Below, piece after piece: positions 48,615 through 56,966 of a DNA stretch of 64,000 nt (position 1 is its first letter; each line of letters begins with the position of its first letter). The notes below the pieces were generated by a model that did no database searches, was not told where the DNA came from, and worked only from the letters and a program-made list of their open reading frames with translations. The DNA is from an uncultured Enterobacteriaceae bacterium (GTDB lineage: Bacteria > Pseudomonadota > Gammaproteobacteria > Enterobacterales > Enterobacteriaceae): the NCBI GenBank assembly GCA_936920625.1, contig CAKZHC010000014.1:62001-126000 (forward strand). Direction: 5' to 3'. The position numbers and the translations under genes are program-made.

Positions 48615-49130
48615 TCAAAAATCGGAAAAACGTTCATCAAGCTCTTCAGCCTGGCTGCTGAGTTTGACGAGGAAACGCAACTTACGTGCCATATCTGCCG
48701 CCCGAGGCCAGCATTCAGCATTCAGCTGATCATTCATCTGGCTTTGCAGCGTAGCCAGCATATTGGCAATACGTTCTGTCAATAGCCTCAATTGCTTCTC
48801 ATCCTGCTGATGTTCAGTCGCCTCCAGTGCTTCACGCAACGCCATTTGCTCCATAAGAAATTCAGCATCCTGTAAGGTGTGCTGTTCATTACAGATGTCA
48901 TAGCCATGCAGGCCGAGCAAATACTCTGCCCGCAACAGAGGCTGGCGCAGCGTCTGATACCCCCGATTAATTGTCGCCGACTGTTGTACCGCCTGCAGGC
49001 GTTCATTTTCCGGACAAGAAGCGAAGCGGTCAGGATGAAACTGACGCTGTAGCGCCTGGTAACGGGAAATGAGTTGCTTTTCATCAAGATTATACGATGG
49101 TGGCAGACCGAACAGTGAAAAGTAATTCAT
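48615..49130 (-). CDS. hscB: J-domain co-chaperone HscB
   Basis: This encodes 171 residues from MNYFSLFGLPPSYNLDEKQL; the upstream in-frame Met at 49175 is not conserved. An N-terminal J-domain contains the HPD motif (FHPDRF at ~32), and a C-terminal three-helix domain binds IscU. It stimulates HscA ATPase. E. coli has 171 residues. Located between iscA and hscA. Intact. Confidence 0.95.
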   Translation of the reverse strand: MNYFSLFGLPPSYNLDEKQLISRYQALQRQFHPDRFASCPENERLQAVQQSATINRGYQTLRQPLLRAEYLLGLHGYDICNEQHTLQDAEFLMEQMALREALEATEHQQDEKQLRLLTERIANMLATLQSQMNDQLNAECWPRAADMARKLRFLVKLSSQAEELDERFSDF

Positions 49131-49195
49131 AGTAAACTCAAAATGGCGTTTCTGGATAACGGTCATCCAATGCATCTGACCTTGGCTAAGGGATA

Positions 49196-49519
49196 TCAGA
49201 CGTTAAAGCTTTCACCGCATCCGCACTGGTCCCGGACATTAGGATTATTGAACCTGAAGCCTTCGTTTACCCCTTCTCTGACAAAATCGAGTTCAGTACC
49301 CGCAAGATAGACAAGACTTTTACCATCAATAATTATCTTAACACCTTTTTGTTCGAAAATCTGGTCTTCTTGGTTAATTTCGTCAACAAACTCAATAACA
49401 TAAGCCATACCAGAGCAGCCTGACGTTCGTACGCCAAGACGCAGCCCAATTCCTCTTCCGCGCTTTGCAAGAAACGTACTGACGCGTTGCGCCGCCGCGT
49501 CACTTAAAGTTATTGACAC
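49196..49519 (-). CDS. iscA: A-type iron-sulfur carrier IscA
   Basis: This encodes 107 residues. The three conserved Cys for iron/cluster binding are in RTSGCSGMAYV and the C-terminal QCGCGESFNV. It carries clusters from the scaffold to target enzymes. The ATG begins just 3 bp past the iscU stop, consistent with tight translational coupling. Same length as E. coli (107). Intact. Confidence 0.96.
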   Translation of the reverse strand: MSITLSDAAAQRVSTFLAKRGRGIGLRLGVRTSGCSGMAYVIEFVDEINQEDQIFEQKGVKIIIDGKSLVYLAGTELDFVREGVNEGFRFNNPNVRDQCGCGESFNV

Positions 49520-49522
49520 TCG

Positions 49523-49921
49523 TTAGCCTCCTGCCTGTTTACTGCCTTTTTTACTCCTGTAATCGGCAACGGCAGCTTTGATTGCGTCTTCGGCCAGAAT
49601 AGAACAGTGAATTTTTACCGGCGGCAGCTCCAGCTCCTGCGCGATAGCCATATTGGTAATGCTCTGTGCTTCATCCAGTGATTTTCCTTTCACCCATTCA
49701 GTAATCAGTGAACTGGAAGCAATGGCCGAACCACAGCCGTAGGTCTTAAACCGTGCATCTTCAATAACGCCAACATTATTCACTTTAATCTGCAGCTTCA
49801 TCACATCGCCACAGGCTGGTGCGCCAACCATACCGCTACCAATAGTTGGGTCGCTATTATCAAAAGAGCCCACATTACGTGGATTTTCATAGTGATCGAT
49901 TACTTTTTTACTGTAAGCCAT
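49523..49921 (-). CDS. iscU: Iron-sulfur scaffold IscU
   Basis: This encodes 132 residues from MAYSKKVIDHYENPRNVGSF; an in-frame extension to 50002 overlaps iscS and is not conserved. The scaffold on which [2Fe-2S] clusters are built. Ligand Cys are in VGAPACGDVMKLQI, KTYGCGSAIASSS and VKIHCSILAEDAI, and the HscA site is ELPPVK. Four residues longer than E. coli at the C-terminus (QAGG). The intergenic gap from iscS is 23 bp. Intact. Confidence 0.96.
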   Translation of the reverse strand: MAYSKKVIDHYENPRNVGSFDNSDPTIGSGMVGAPACGDVMKLQIKVNNVGVIEDARFKTYGCGSAIASSSLITEWVKGKSLDEAQSITNMAIAQELELPPVKIHCSILAEDAIKAAVADYRSKKGSKQAGG

Positions 49922-49944
49922 TATCTCGCCTCCCAGGTCTTCAG

Positions 49945-51159
49945 TTAGTGATGTGCCCACGCTATGCTGTCGAGATCCACCCCCGCTTTGAACATCTCCC
50001 ATAGGGGGGAGAGATCACGAAGACGATTAATAGACTTATGCACAAGGTCAATAGCATAGTCGATCTCCTCTTCGGTGGTGAAACGTCCCAGTGAAAAACG
50101 GATCGAGCTGTGAGCCAGCTCATCATTCATCCCCAGGGCACGCAGTACATAGGATGGCTCGAGACTGGCTGAAGTACAGGCTGAACCGGATGAAACAGCC
50201 AGATCTTTTAGTGCCATGATCAGAGATTCACCTTCAACATAATTGAAGCTGACGTTGAGAATGCCCGGCGCACCCCGTTCAAGATCACCGTTGAGATAGA
50301 CCTCCTCAATGTCTTTAATACCATTCCATAGGCGATTACGCAGCACTCGCAGGCGGACCATTTCGGCTGCCATCTCCTCTTTTGCAATACGACATGCTTC
50401 ACCCATGCCCACTATCTGATGCACGGGTAATGTGCCGGATCGCATACCGCGTTCATGCCCGCCACCATGAATCTGGGCTTCCAGCCGGATGCGTGGTTTG
50501 CGACACACATAGAGCCCCCCAATACCCTTCGGGCCATAGAGTTTATGGGCGGAGAATGACATTAGATCGACTTTGAGCTCCGACAGATTTATCGGCAACT
50601 TGCCAACACTTTGCGTCGCATCGACATGAAAAATAATACCCCGAGCCCGGCATAGTTCGCCTATTGCTCCGATATCCTGGATCACACCAATCTCATTGTT
50701 AACATGCATGACAGAAACCAGCACTGTGTCATCACGCATAGCTGCCTCCAGTACTTTCAGATCCAGCAGCCCATTATGCTGCGGTGCCAGCCAGGTAACC
50801 TCGAATCCTTCGCGTTCCAGCTGCCGACAGGCGTCAAGCACAGCTTTGTGTTCAGTTTTACTGGTAATAATGTGCCGGCCTTTCTTCTGGTAAAATGTGG
50901 CAGCTCCCTTGATAGCAAGGTTGTCAGATTCGGTCGCTCCGGAAGTGAAGACAATCTCACGCGCGTCAGCACCAATCAGAGTAGCTATCTGGTTACGCGC
51001 AATGTCTGTTGCTTCTTCGGCCTCCCAGCCAAAACGGTGAGAGCGGGAGGCCGGATTACCGAAAGTACCGTCCAAGGTAAGAAACTGTAGCATTTTCTCA
51101 GCAACACGCCTGTCAACCGGCGTGGTGGCAGAGTAATCCAGATAAATCGGTAAATTCAT
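49945..51159 (-). CDS. iscS: Cysteine desulfurase IscS
   Basis: This encodes 404 residues (E. coli 404). A class V aminotransferase-fold PLP enzyme that removes sulfur from L-cysteine for Fe-S clusters and tRNA thiolation. Present are YLDYSATTPVDRRV, the PLP lysine in MSFSAHKLYGPKGIGGL, the RSGTLPVHQIVG segment, and the persulfide-forming Cys in SSGSACTSASLEPSYVL. Ends near SIAWAHH as in the family. First structural gene of the isc operon after iscR (55 bp). Intact. Confidence 0.97.
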   Translation of the reverse strand: MNLPIYLDYSATTPVDRRVAEKMLQFLTLDGTFGNPASRSHRFGWEAEEATDIARNQIATLIGADAREIVFTSGATESDNLAIKGAATFYQKKGRHIITSKTEHKAVLDACRQLEREGFEVTWLAPQHNGLLDLKVLEAAMRDDTVLVSVMHVNNEIGVIQDIGAIGELCRARGIIFHVDATQSVGKLPINLSELKVDLMSFSAHKLYGPKGIGGLYVCRKPRIRLEAQIHGGGHERGMRSGTLPVHQIVGMGEACRIAKEEMAAEMVRLRVLRNRLWNGIKDIEEVYLNGDLERGAPGILNVSFNYVEGESLIMALKDLAVSSGSACTSASLEPSYVLRALGMNDELAHSSIRFSLGRFTTEEEIDYAIDLVHKSINRLRDLSPLWEMFKAGVDLDSIAWAHH

Positions 51160-51214
51160 TGCTGTTAAACTCCATATATCACTTCAAGTACAACTTTTAT
51201 TAATAGACCTGGTA

Positions 51215-51718
51215 TCAGGAATACAGATTATTTATGACGATAATGTCCTGCGGATGACTACTGGCACCGGCACGAGCGACTTCACAGTCCTGACGATCAG
51301 CGACATTTTTAATCTCCTGATTTCTCAGCAGCTCTGCAAGCGTAATATTGTTGAGGAAATCGTTAATGCGCTCACTGAGATCACTCCAGAGCACATGGGT
51401 CAGGCAGCGTTCACCACCCTGGCAGCCTTCCTTACCATGACATCTGGTCGCATCCAGTGATGACTCATCTACTGCGCTGATAATCGCCCCCACGGCAATG
51501 TCGGCAGGGTCGCGCGTAGGCAGATAACCACCGCCGGGGCCACGCACACTGGCTACCAGACTATTTTTTCTCAGGCGTGAGAAAAGCTGTTCAAGATAAA
51601 AAAGCGAAATCGCCTGACGTTCAGAAATATCAGCTAACGACACGGGACCGGCGTGAGCATGCAACGCAACATCAAGCATAGCGGTAACTGCATAGCGTCC
51701 TTTAGAAGTCAATCTCAT
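51215..51718 (-). CDS. iscR: Fe-S cluster-sensing transcription factor IscR
   Basis: This encodes 167 residues (E. coli 162). An Rrf2-family winged helix (MRLTSKGRYAVTAMLDVALH) with cluster ligands in CHGKEGCQGGERCLTH (three Cys and the His, ~92-107). It represses the isc operon when holding its [2Fe-2S] cluster, and apo-IscR activates suf-type targets. A type 1 operator is recognisable upstream. The C-terminal tail differs from E. coli. The gene heads iscRSUA-hscBA-fdx. Intact. Confidence 0.96.
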   Translation of the reverse strand: MRLTSKGRYAVTAMLDVALHAHAGPVSLADISERQAISLFYLEQLFSRLRKNSLVASVRGPGGGYLPTRDPADIAVGAIISAVDESSLDATRCHGKEGCQGGERCLTHVLWSDLSERINDFLNNITLAELLRNQEIKNVADRQDCEVARAGASSHPQDIIVINNLYS

Positions 51719-51942
51719 GATCTATATCGCACTCCCGGTAATTCCCATCCAGACTCAAAGTCACAGCCAAACATGGCCGGACTGATTTGCTTTCTTAAAC
51801 GCCAGACGAGGCGAGCTTAACAGCCTCACATTCACATATAGCAACAATCGATTGCGATTTGGTAATTCTGCTCGCAACCAAAGCTGCGGCGCCAACAAAT
51901 ACGCAGTCGCCGGACAAAATAATTTTACGCTAGTAGTCTGAC

Positions 51943-51967
51943 ATTCCCGAGTGTTTTGGTCAACTAT
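51943..51967 (-). promoter_or_regulatory. IscR type-1 operator overlapping the isc promoter
   Basis: On the minus strand it reads ATAGTTGACCAAAACACTCGGG and continues AAT. This fits the type 1 consensus (ATASYYGACTRWWWYAGTCRRSTAT) with few mismatches, and the same TAGTTGACC...ACTCGGGAATGTCAGACT core occurs in the E. coli iscR promoter. TTGACC can serve as the -35 box. It lies ~225 bp upstream of iscR. Confidence 0.75.
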
Positions 51968-52185
51968 TCACTGCACGTGTTTGAGGTGCCGTCTGGCAAA
52001 GCTCAATAAACCCTGCGGCACATCATAAATGGGGGACTTTTAACAATCATTCTGCTATGATGCGCGCCGGTTTGATTCATATATCAATATATTGTACTAA
52101 TTTTTATTTTTAGTTTTTAGCTGGCGTAGCCGTGCTCAGCAAACAGCGCCACTGGTTCTTTAACATTCAGAGAGTGACAAAACTT

Positions 52186-52998
52186 ATGCATCCCATGCTC
52201 AATATTGCTATACGCGCCGCACGTAAAGCCGGGAATGTTATTGCCAGAAACTATGAGACACCTGATATTGTTGAGGTGGACCAGAAAAGTAGTAACGACT
52301 TCGTCACCAATGTTGATCGTGATGCAGAACGCCAGATTATTGAGATAATTCGTAAATCCTACCCTAAACATTCCATCCTCACTGAGGAAAGCGGTGAACT
52401 GGCAGCAGAAGATCAAGATGTTCAATGGGTAATAGATCCTCTGGATGGTACAACCAACTTCATAAAACGCCTGCCCCATTTTTCTGTCTCAATCGCAATG
52501 CGCATCAAAGGGCGAACCGAAATTGCCGTCGTTTATGATCCCATGCGTAATGAACTGTTCACAGCAGTGCGCGGCCAGGGCGCTCAGCTCAATGGCTATC
52601 GTCTGCGTTGTAGCACCGCCCGTGATGTAAATGGCACACTGCTGGCAACCGGATTTCCCTTCAAGCAGAAACAACATACCAATAGCTACCTGGGGGTCGT
52701 AGGCAAACTGTTTACTCAATGTGCCGATTTTCGCCGTACTGGGTCAGCTGCACTCGATCTGGCATATGTTGCTGCCGGACGGGTTGATGGTTTCTTCGAA
52801 ATTGGGCTTAAGCCCTGGGACCTGGCCGCTGGAGAATTGCTGGTGCGTGAAGCGGGGGGCCTGGTAACTGACTTTTCAGGTAATCACCACTATATAACAT
52901 CAGGTAATCTGGTAGCCGGTAACCCCCGCGTGGTAAAAGCAATGCTGGCAATGATGCGCGACGAACTGAGTGAACCGTTAAAAAGCCAGACTGATTAA
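52186..52998 (+). CDS. suhB: Inositol-1-monophosphatase / antitermination factor SuhB
   Basis: This encodes 270 residues from MHPMLNIAIRAARKAGNVIA; a longer in-frame start at 52132 is not conserved. The metal-binding signatures WVIDPLDGTTNFIKR and KPWDLAAGELLVREAGG are both present, with a catalytic EES (ILTEESGE). In enteric bacteria SuhB joins the rRNA antitermination complex with NusA/NusB. Divergent from iscR across a gap that would normally hold trmJ, which is absent. E. coli length 267. Intact. Confidence 0.96.
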   Translation: MHPMLNIAIRAARKAGNVIARNYETPDIVEVDQKSSNDFVTNVDRDAERQIIEIIRKSYPKHSILTEESGELAAEDQDVQWVIDPLDGTTNFIKRLPHFSVSIAMRIKGRTEIAVVYDPMRNELFTAVRGQGAQLNGYRLRCSTARDVNGTLLATGFPFKQKQHTNSYLGVVGKLFTQCADFRRTGSAALDLAYVAAGRVDGFFEIGLKPWDLAAGELLVREAGGLVTDFSGNHHYITSGNLVAGNPRVVKAMLAMMRDELSEPLKSQTD

Positions 52999-53492
52999 AG
53001 AGATAAACTGGCATCTTACAGCTGATAACCGGGCATACAGGATGTCAGGCAGTATAAGATTGACAATTAATGACTGGCCAAACATGAATTCAGCATTCTA
53101 CCGAATCCAAGCCGACGGCCATAGTACGGCTGCCCGTGGTTTTTTCCTGCATAATATTTCACAGCACTAATACTACTCTACTGCCAGCCCGCCTATCTGT
53201 GGCTTTACTCTGCCAGTTGTTAAACTTCGCTTCTGCCATATGGCGTATCAGCTCTGATTCAGGATACAGTGCTGTTATTATCATCTGTGCATAAAATCAC
53301 TCGGATTGAGAATCTGTTTATAGCAGTTATTGCTTAATTGAAACAGTGTGTCACAATCAGTAGTTTATGAGTAATATTAAGGTCTCATTGTGACCGGAAC
53401 TCAATGCCAGCACAGCAGTAACGAAGTTAATCAGGCGTTCCGCCTGCAACCAGCTATTGTTATAAACCCATGTCAATTGCTGGAAAATTGCG
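52999..53492. other. Intergenic stretch between suhB and csiE
   Basis: About 490 bp without a supported gene, operator or strong terminator. In E. coli a yfhR gene lies in this neighbourhood; no trace was recognised. Confidence 0.4.
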
Positions 53493-54761
53493 ATGAGCTC
53501 TTTTACTACTGACCCTCCGCCATTCACCAGCCTGCAACGTTGGTGTCACACAGTCTTGCTTTTCTGTCTTCCCGGTTTACGTGTAACAACAGATTTACTC
53601 AGCGAGCTCAACTCAGTCAGCCAGCAGTGTGTGCGTAGTGATATCAGTTGTCTGGCAGAAGAAATAGCATATTACTATCAACTTAAATTTACCGAAGACC
53701 GCACTGGTATTTGGCGACTGGAAGGCAAGGAACTTAACAGACGATTATGCTTACTACAATGGCTGCGCCGCTCGCTGCATTCGTCTCCTGACTTTGTGCA
53801 ATACTATTTTGAACCTGCACTGCGACAAAAACTGAGTGAACAAGATTGTGAGAAAGCGCTTTATGATCAGCACAACCTGAAGACGTTGATCCACTATTGT
53901 GGACAGCAATTTTATCGTCAGTTTTCTCACCATGATGTACAGCTCCTGCAACTCTGCCTGCAATATTGCCTCTGTAACACTCGTCAGGTTCGATTTACTC
54001 GCTGTCAATTATCCTGGCTTAAGAACAAGCGTGAATGGTTAATAGCAGATCAAATCTGGCACTACTGGCAAAAATACCATCACTTCTCTGCCACACGCAA
54101 CGAGAAGCCTTTCCTCGCACTGTTGTTCAGCCTTATCCACTCCCCGACGATTGAACAAATAACTCACGACAACGAACGCAGGCTTTACAGTGCTGTTAAG
54201 TCACTTACCCGTCACTATCAGCGCGTGTCAGATATATCTCTCAATAATGCAGAGCGGCTACAGGAACAGCTTTATACTCATCTGGCACAGGCACTGGACC
54301 GCGTGCTGTTTGCTATTAAGATTGATGACAGCCTGACGGCAGAAATGACAACCCTCTATCCACGCCTGCTGCGTACCACGCGTGAAGTGCTCGCACCATT
54401 CGAGGCAGACTTTACTATTTGCTTTCCTGAAGAGGAAATAGGTTTAATTGCGATAATATTCGGTGCCTGGCTTTTGCATGAGAACGCAATGCAGGAGAAA
54501 CAGGTACTTCTACTGACTGGTGATAACAGCTCCGCGGAAAAAGAATTGGAACAGCAGATCCGTGAACTGACGTTATTACCACTTAATATCAAATACCTCG
54601 ACGTGTACGCCTGGCAGCGTGACGGCACTCCAAAAGAGATCTCGCTGGTAATATCGCCCTATGCAACCGCACTACCACTTTACTCCCCGCCTTTTATTCA
54701 TGCGGAATTACCGCTGACAGAACAACAAAAACAGGCCATTAAAACCCTGCTGGAAAGCTAA
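53493..54761 (+). CDS. csiE: Stationary phase-inducible protein CsiE (PRD-containing)
   Basis: This encodes 422 residues (E. coli 426). The ends are conserved: the N-terminus QRWCHTVLLFCLPGLRVT, an internal LCLLQWLRRSL, and the C-terminal half with TTLYPRLLRTTREVLAPF and LTGDNSSAEKELEQQIRELTL, ending in PLYSPPFIHAELPLTEQQ. The C-terminal regions resemble PTS-regulation (PRD) domains, and the N-terminal helices are HTH-like. In E. coli it is expressed in stationary phase under RpoS and cAMP-CRP; its target is unknown. A start codon choice with a weak ribosome site. Intact, with moderate divergence. Confidence 0.9.
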   Translation: MSSFTTDPPPFTSLQRWCHTVLLFCLPGLRVTTDLLSELNSVSQQCVRSDISCLAEEIAYYYQLKFTEDRTGIWRLEGKELNRRLCLLQWLRRSLHSSPDFVQYYFEPALRQKLSEQDCEKALYDQHNLKTLIHYCGQQFYRQFSHHDVQLLQLCLQYCLCNTRQVRFTRCQLSWLKNKREWLIADQIWHYWQKYHHFSATRNEKPFLALLFSLIHSPTIEQITHDNERRLYSAVKSLTRHYQRVSDISLNNAERLQEQLYTHLAQALDRVLFAIKIDDSLTAEMTTLYPRLLRTTREVLAPFEADFTICFPEEEIGLIAIIFGAWLLHENAMQEKQVLLLTGDNSSAEKELEQQIRELTLLPLNIKYLDVYAWQRDGTPKEISLVISPYATALPLYSPPFIHAELPLTEQQKQAIKTLLES

Positions 54762-54894
54762 ATAGCATATTGCAAGACTGAACCCGCATTTTTTCCAGTA
54801 AGAGCTAATTTCCGGACTCCGGTAATTAATATGCTCCCAGCCCCATGGTATTCTCGTGACTTTCATCACATATCACATTGACGGCTGTTTGTCG

Positions 54895-55480
54895 TCATTT
54901 GGGGGGAACGTTTGACTGCACCTGTTTTGACTGCCCCCTCACCATGCCAGAGAACACACCGTCACGATGAATCCATGCATGTGTCAGTGCAGCCGCCAGA
55001 TGGCCCAGTATCAGAGCAAACATCAGCCAGGCCAGACTGGCGTGGCTGTCCCGCAGCCAAGCGTAGAGCACAGGATTGACAGGCATAACAGGTGGCAAAT
55101 TGAATCCCCTGATTAATGTAATGGGGTACCCCCCAGCCGAAAGCATAGACCAGCCAATAAGGGGTAACATCAGCATCAGGACGTACAACAGCACATGCGA
55201 GGCGCTGGCAATTCGGGCCTGCCAGCGCGGCACAGAGGCAGGCAGAGCTGACACCGGACAAAGCAAAAGCAGACAGTTGAATAAACGCAGTATTGCCAGC
55301 AATAGAATTGCAATACCAAGCGGCCGGTGCAGGCTGATGAGCCAGAGCCGGTGATTGACCGAACCCATCATCCCCACACCTAATGAACAGCATGGCAAGA
55401 ATCATCAGTGCCATCAGCCAGTGCAGAATTCTCGCAGTAGTGTTAAAACGGCTTGGCAGTTCAGTCCGGACTGGATGCAT
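54895..55480 (-). pseudogene. Cytochrome b561-type membrane protein, one-base frameshift
   Basis: The 5' piece, from MHPVRTELPSRFNTTARILH through WLMALMILAMLFI, is the first haem-binding helix of b561-type cytochromes. Its frame then turns wrong. Removing one A (plus T at 55381) makes it continue as GVGMMGSVNHRLWLISLHRP, then LGIAILLLAILRLFN, LLYVLMLMLPLIGW and DSHASLAWLMFALILGHLAA, which supply the other membrane helices and haem His. The rebuilt protein would be ~195 residues. Its start overlaps the end of the catalase-like gene by 20 bp, so the two form an operon in which the cytochrome would feed electrons to the periplasmic peroxidase. The insert is not in a homopolymer. Confidence 0.85.
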
Positions 55481-56543
55481 CGTTAGTACCCTCCCTTTTT
55501 ATCTTGCCCACGGCTGCGGCAGTCCTGCCGTAGCCTGTCTCACGCATACGCTGGTTAAACGAGTGCGAATAGACTCCCGAACGGGCATTCAAAACCAGAT
55601 CGCCTGAAACTCTGATGCCCAACGGGATGATGCTGGGGTCGTAGTTAATATCACGGCAGGCGCCATCACTCTGCTCAAAAACGCGCGTAACTTCCACTGT
55701 ACCAGCAACAATACGCTGTCTGTCTTCCGGCCAGGGCTCAGAGGGGTCCTGATACGGATCACCAGGCTTTGCCAGTTGCAGAACCATATCCCAGTTAAGC
55801 GGTCCCTGCCCAATACGCTGCCGTAAGTCATCAAAAAGGAAGTCAGGACTGAGTTGTTTTCGCTCATCACGGCTAATCGCCATGAATGGCAGATGTGATC
55901 GAAAGGACCAGCGCACCGGCTGTTCACGACCGTCAGGCCCGACAAATAAGAAGGCATGGACACCGAAGTACTCAACTCCGGCAAAACTCCGCGTGAGTGG
56001 AGCCTTATCGGTCCATTCACTGAATTTGCGCGCCTCTGGATATTCCTCATAAAAAGCGGCGATACGAGCCGGATCGGGCTGACCGGAGTCAGGATTGGGT
56101 CGGAACGCGATTCGCTGCGCGAGGAATCCTTCCGGATTATGCGTTGGGAAAAAGGGTTGGGTATTCATGGCAATACGCCATTGCTGCCCATCGTCAGTAG
56201 TCAGCATAAGGGCCATGCTAACAGTATCCGTGGAGCTGTCCGCTGCGTAAGGGTTGTTGCTGGCAATTGAGAATCGCCCAACGACCGGTACTTTGTGCTG
56301 AGTAAAGACGCGCGCCACAGAAATTGATGCTGCCTCATGGCCGGGGCCAGGCCGAAAAGTACCGGCATAGCAGATACCTTTACTATGAGCACGTCGAAAG
56401 CCCGGTACGCCAGTCTTGAGTGCATCGCCAAGGAATGTCCGGGTGGTCACCCTATCTCCTGTCCACCCCGCGGTCCATGCAAATGCTAGGGCCAGTGAAC
56501 CGGTAATCAGGATAATCCCCAGCAGCGGCTTCCAATGCCTCAA
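55461..56543 (-). CDS. Catalase-related periplasmic peroxidase (KatE/SrpA-like family)
   Basis: This encodes 360 residues. An N-terminal signal/anchor, HWKPLLGIILITGSLALAFAW, is followed by a small catalase fold: GFRRAHSKGICYAGTFRPGP, VPVVGRFSIASNNPYAADSS, MALMLTTDDGQQWRIAMNT and the proximal region NYDPSIIPLGIRVSGDLVL. Such 'catalase-related peroxidases' use haem and oxidise organic substrates with peroxide in the periplasm. Its partner cytochrome b561 gene is frameshifted. It would protect against host-derived peroxide. Intact; the family call is firm, the exact activity is not. Confidence 0.88.
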   Translation of the reverse strand: MRHWKPLLGIILITGSLALAFAWTAGWTGDRVTTRTFLGDALKTGVPGFRRAHSKGICYAGTFRPGPGHEAASISVARVFTQHKVPVVGRFSIASNNPYAADSSTDTVSMALMLTTDDGQQWRIAMNTQPFFPTHNPEGFLAQRIAFRPNPDSGQPDPARIAAFYEEYPEARKFSEWTDKAPLTRSFAGVEYFGVHAFLFVGPDGREQPVRWSFRSHLPFMAISRDERKQLSPDFLFDDLRQRIGQGPLNWDMVLQLAKPGDPYQDPSEPWPEDRQRIVAGTVEVTRVFEQSDGACRDINYDPSIIPLGIRVSGDLVLNARSGVYSHSFNQRMRETGYGRTAAAVGKIKREGTNDASSPD

Positions 56544-56966
56544 AATCGACCTCCATGATCAATCTGCAACATCATCTGTAACATATCATCCTGCGGGAGG
56601 TCTATACGAAGCGCGTATTTTGCGCGGATATAGAGCACACAGAGTCCAGATATAGTCATTCATGGCTTATCGCCATACACGACCTCGTGGTTTCTTACCG
56701 CTGTCATGTGGGCCGGGAAAGGTAGTTAACAACCTGAGATGATTATGTTCTGACAGCACAAAGGCTGTTCGCAGATAAAGGCCAGTGATGTCGCCCTGCT
56801 AAGTCGGCAGATTATCACACTATTTTCTGAATTCTGACTGATGTTGCATCAACAATACAATAGCAAAAAAGCCGACAAAACACGGCTAACAAACACAGAT
56901 TTTATACAAATAAAACTGGCACTGTTAACCACCCTGTCAGCCATTACAGCACTAGCAATTCATCCT
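56544..56966. other. Intergenic stretch between the catalase-like gene and glyA
   Basis: About 420 bp. It holds the glyA terminator near its right end (listed separately) and presumably the promoter of the catalase/cytochrome pair; no clear -10/-35 boxes were picked out. Confidence 0.4.
56865..56887 (-). terminator. Intrinsic terminator of glyA
   Basis: On the minus strand AGCCG...CGGCT (loop of eight) followed by TTTTTT, about 80 bp past the glyA stop. Confidence 0.7.
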
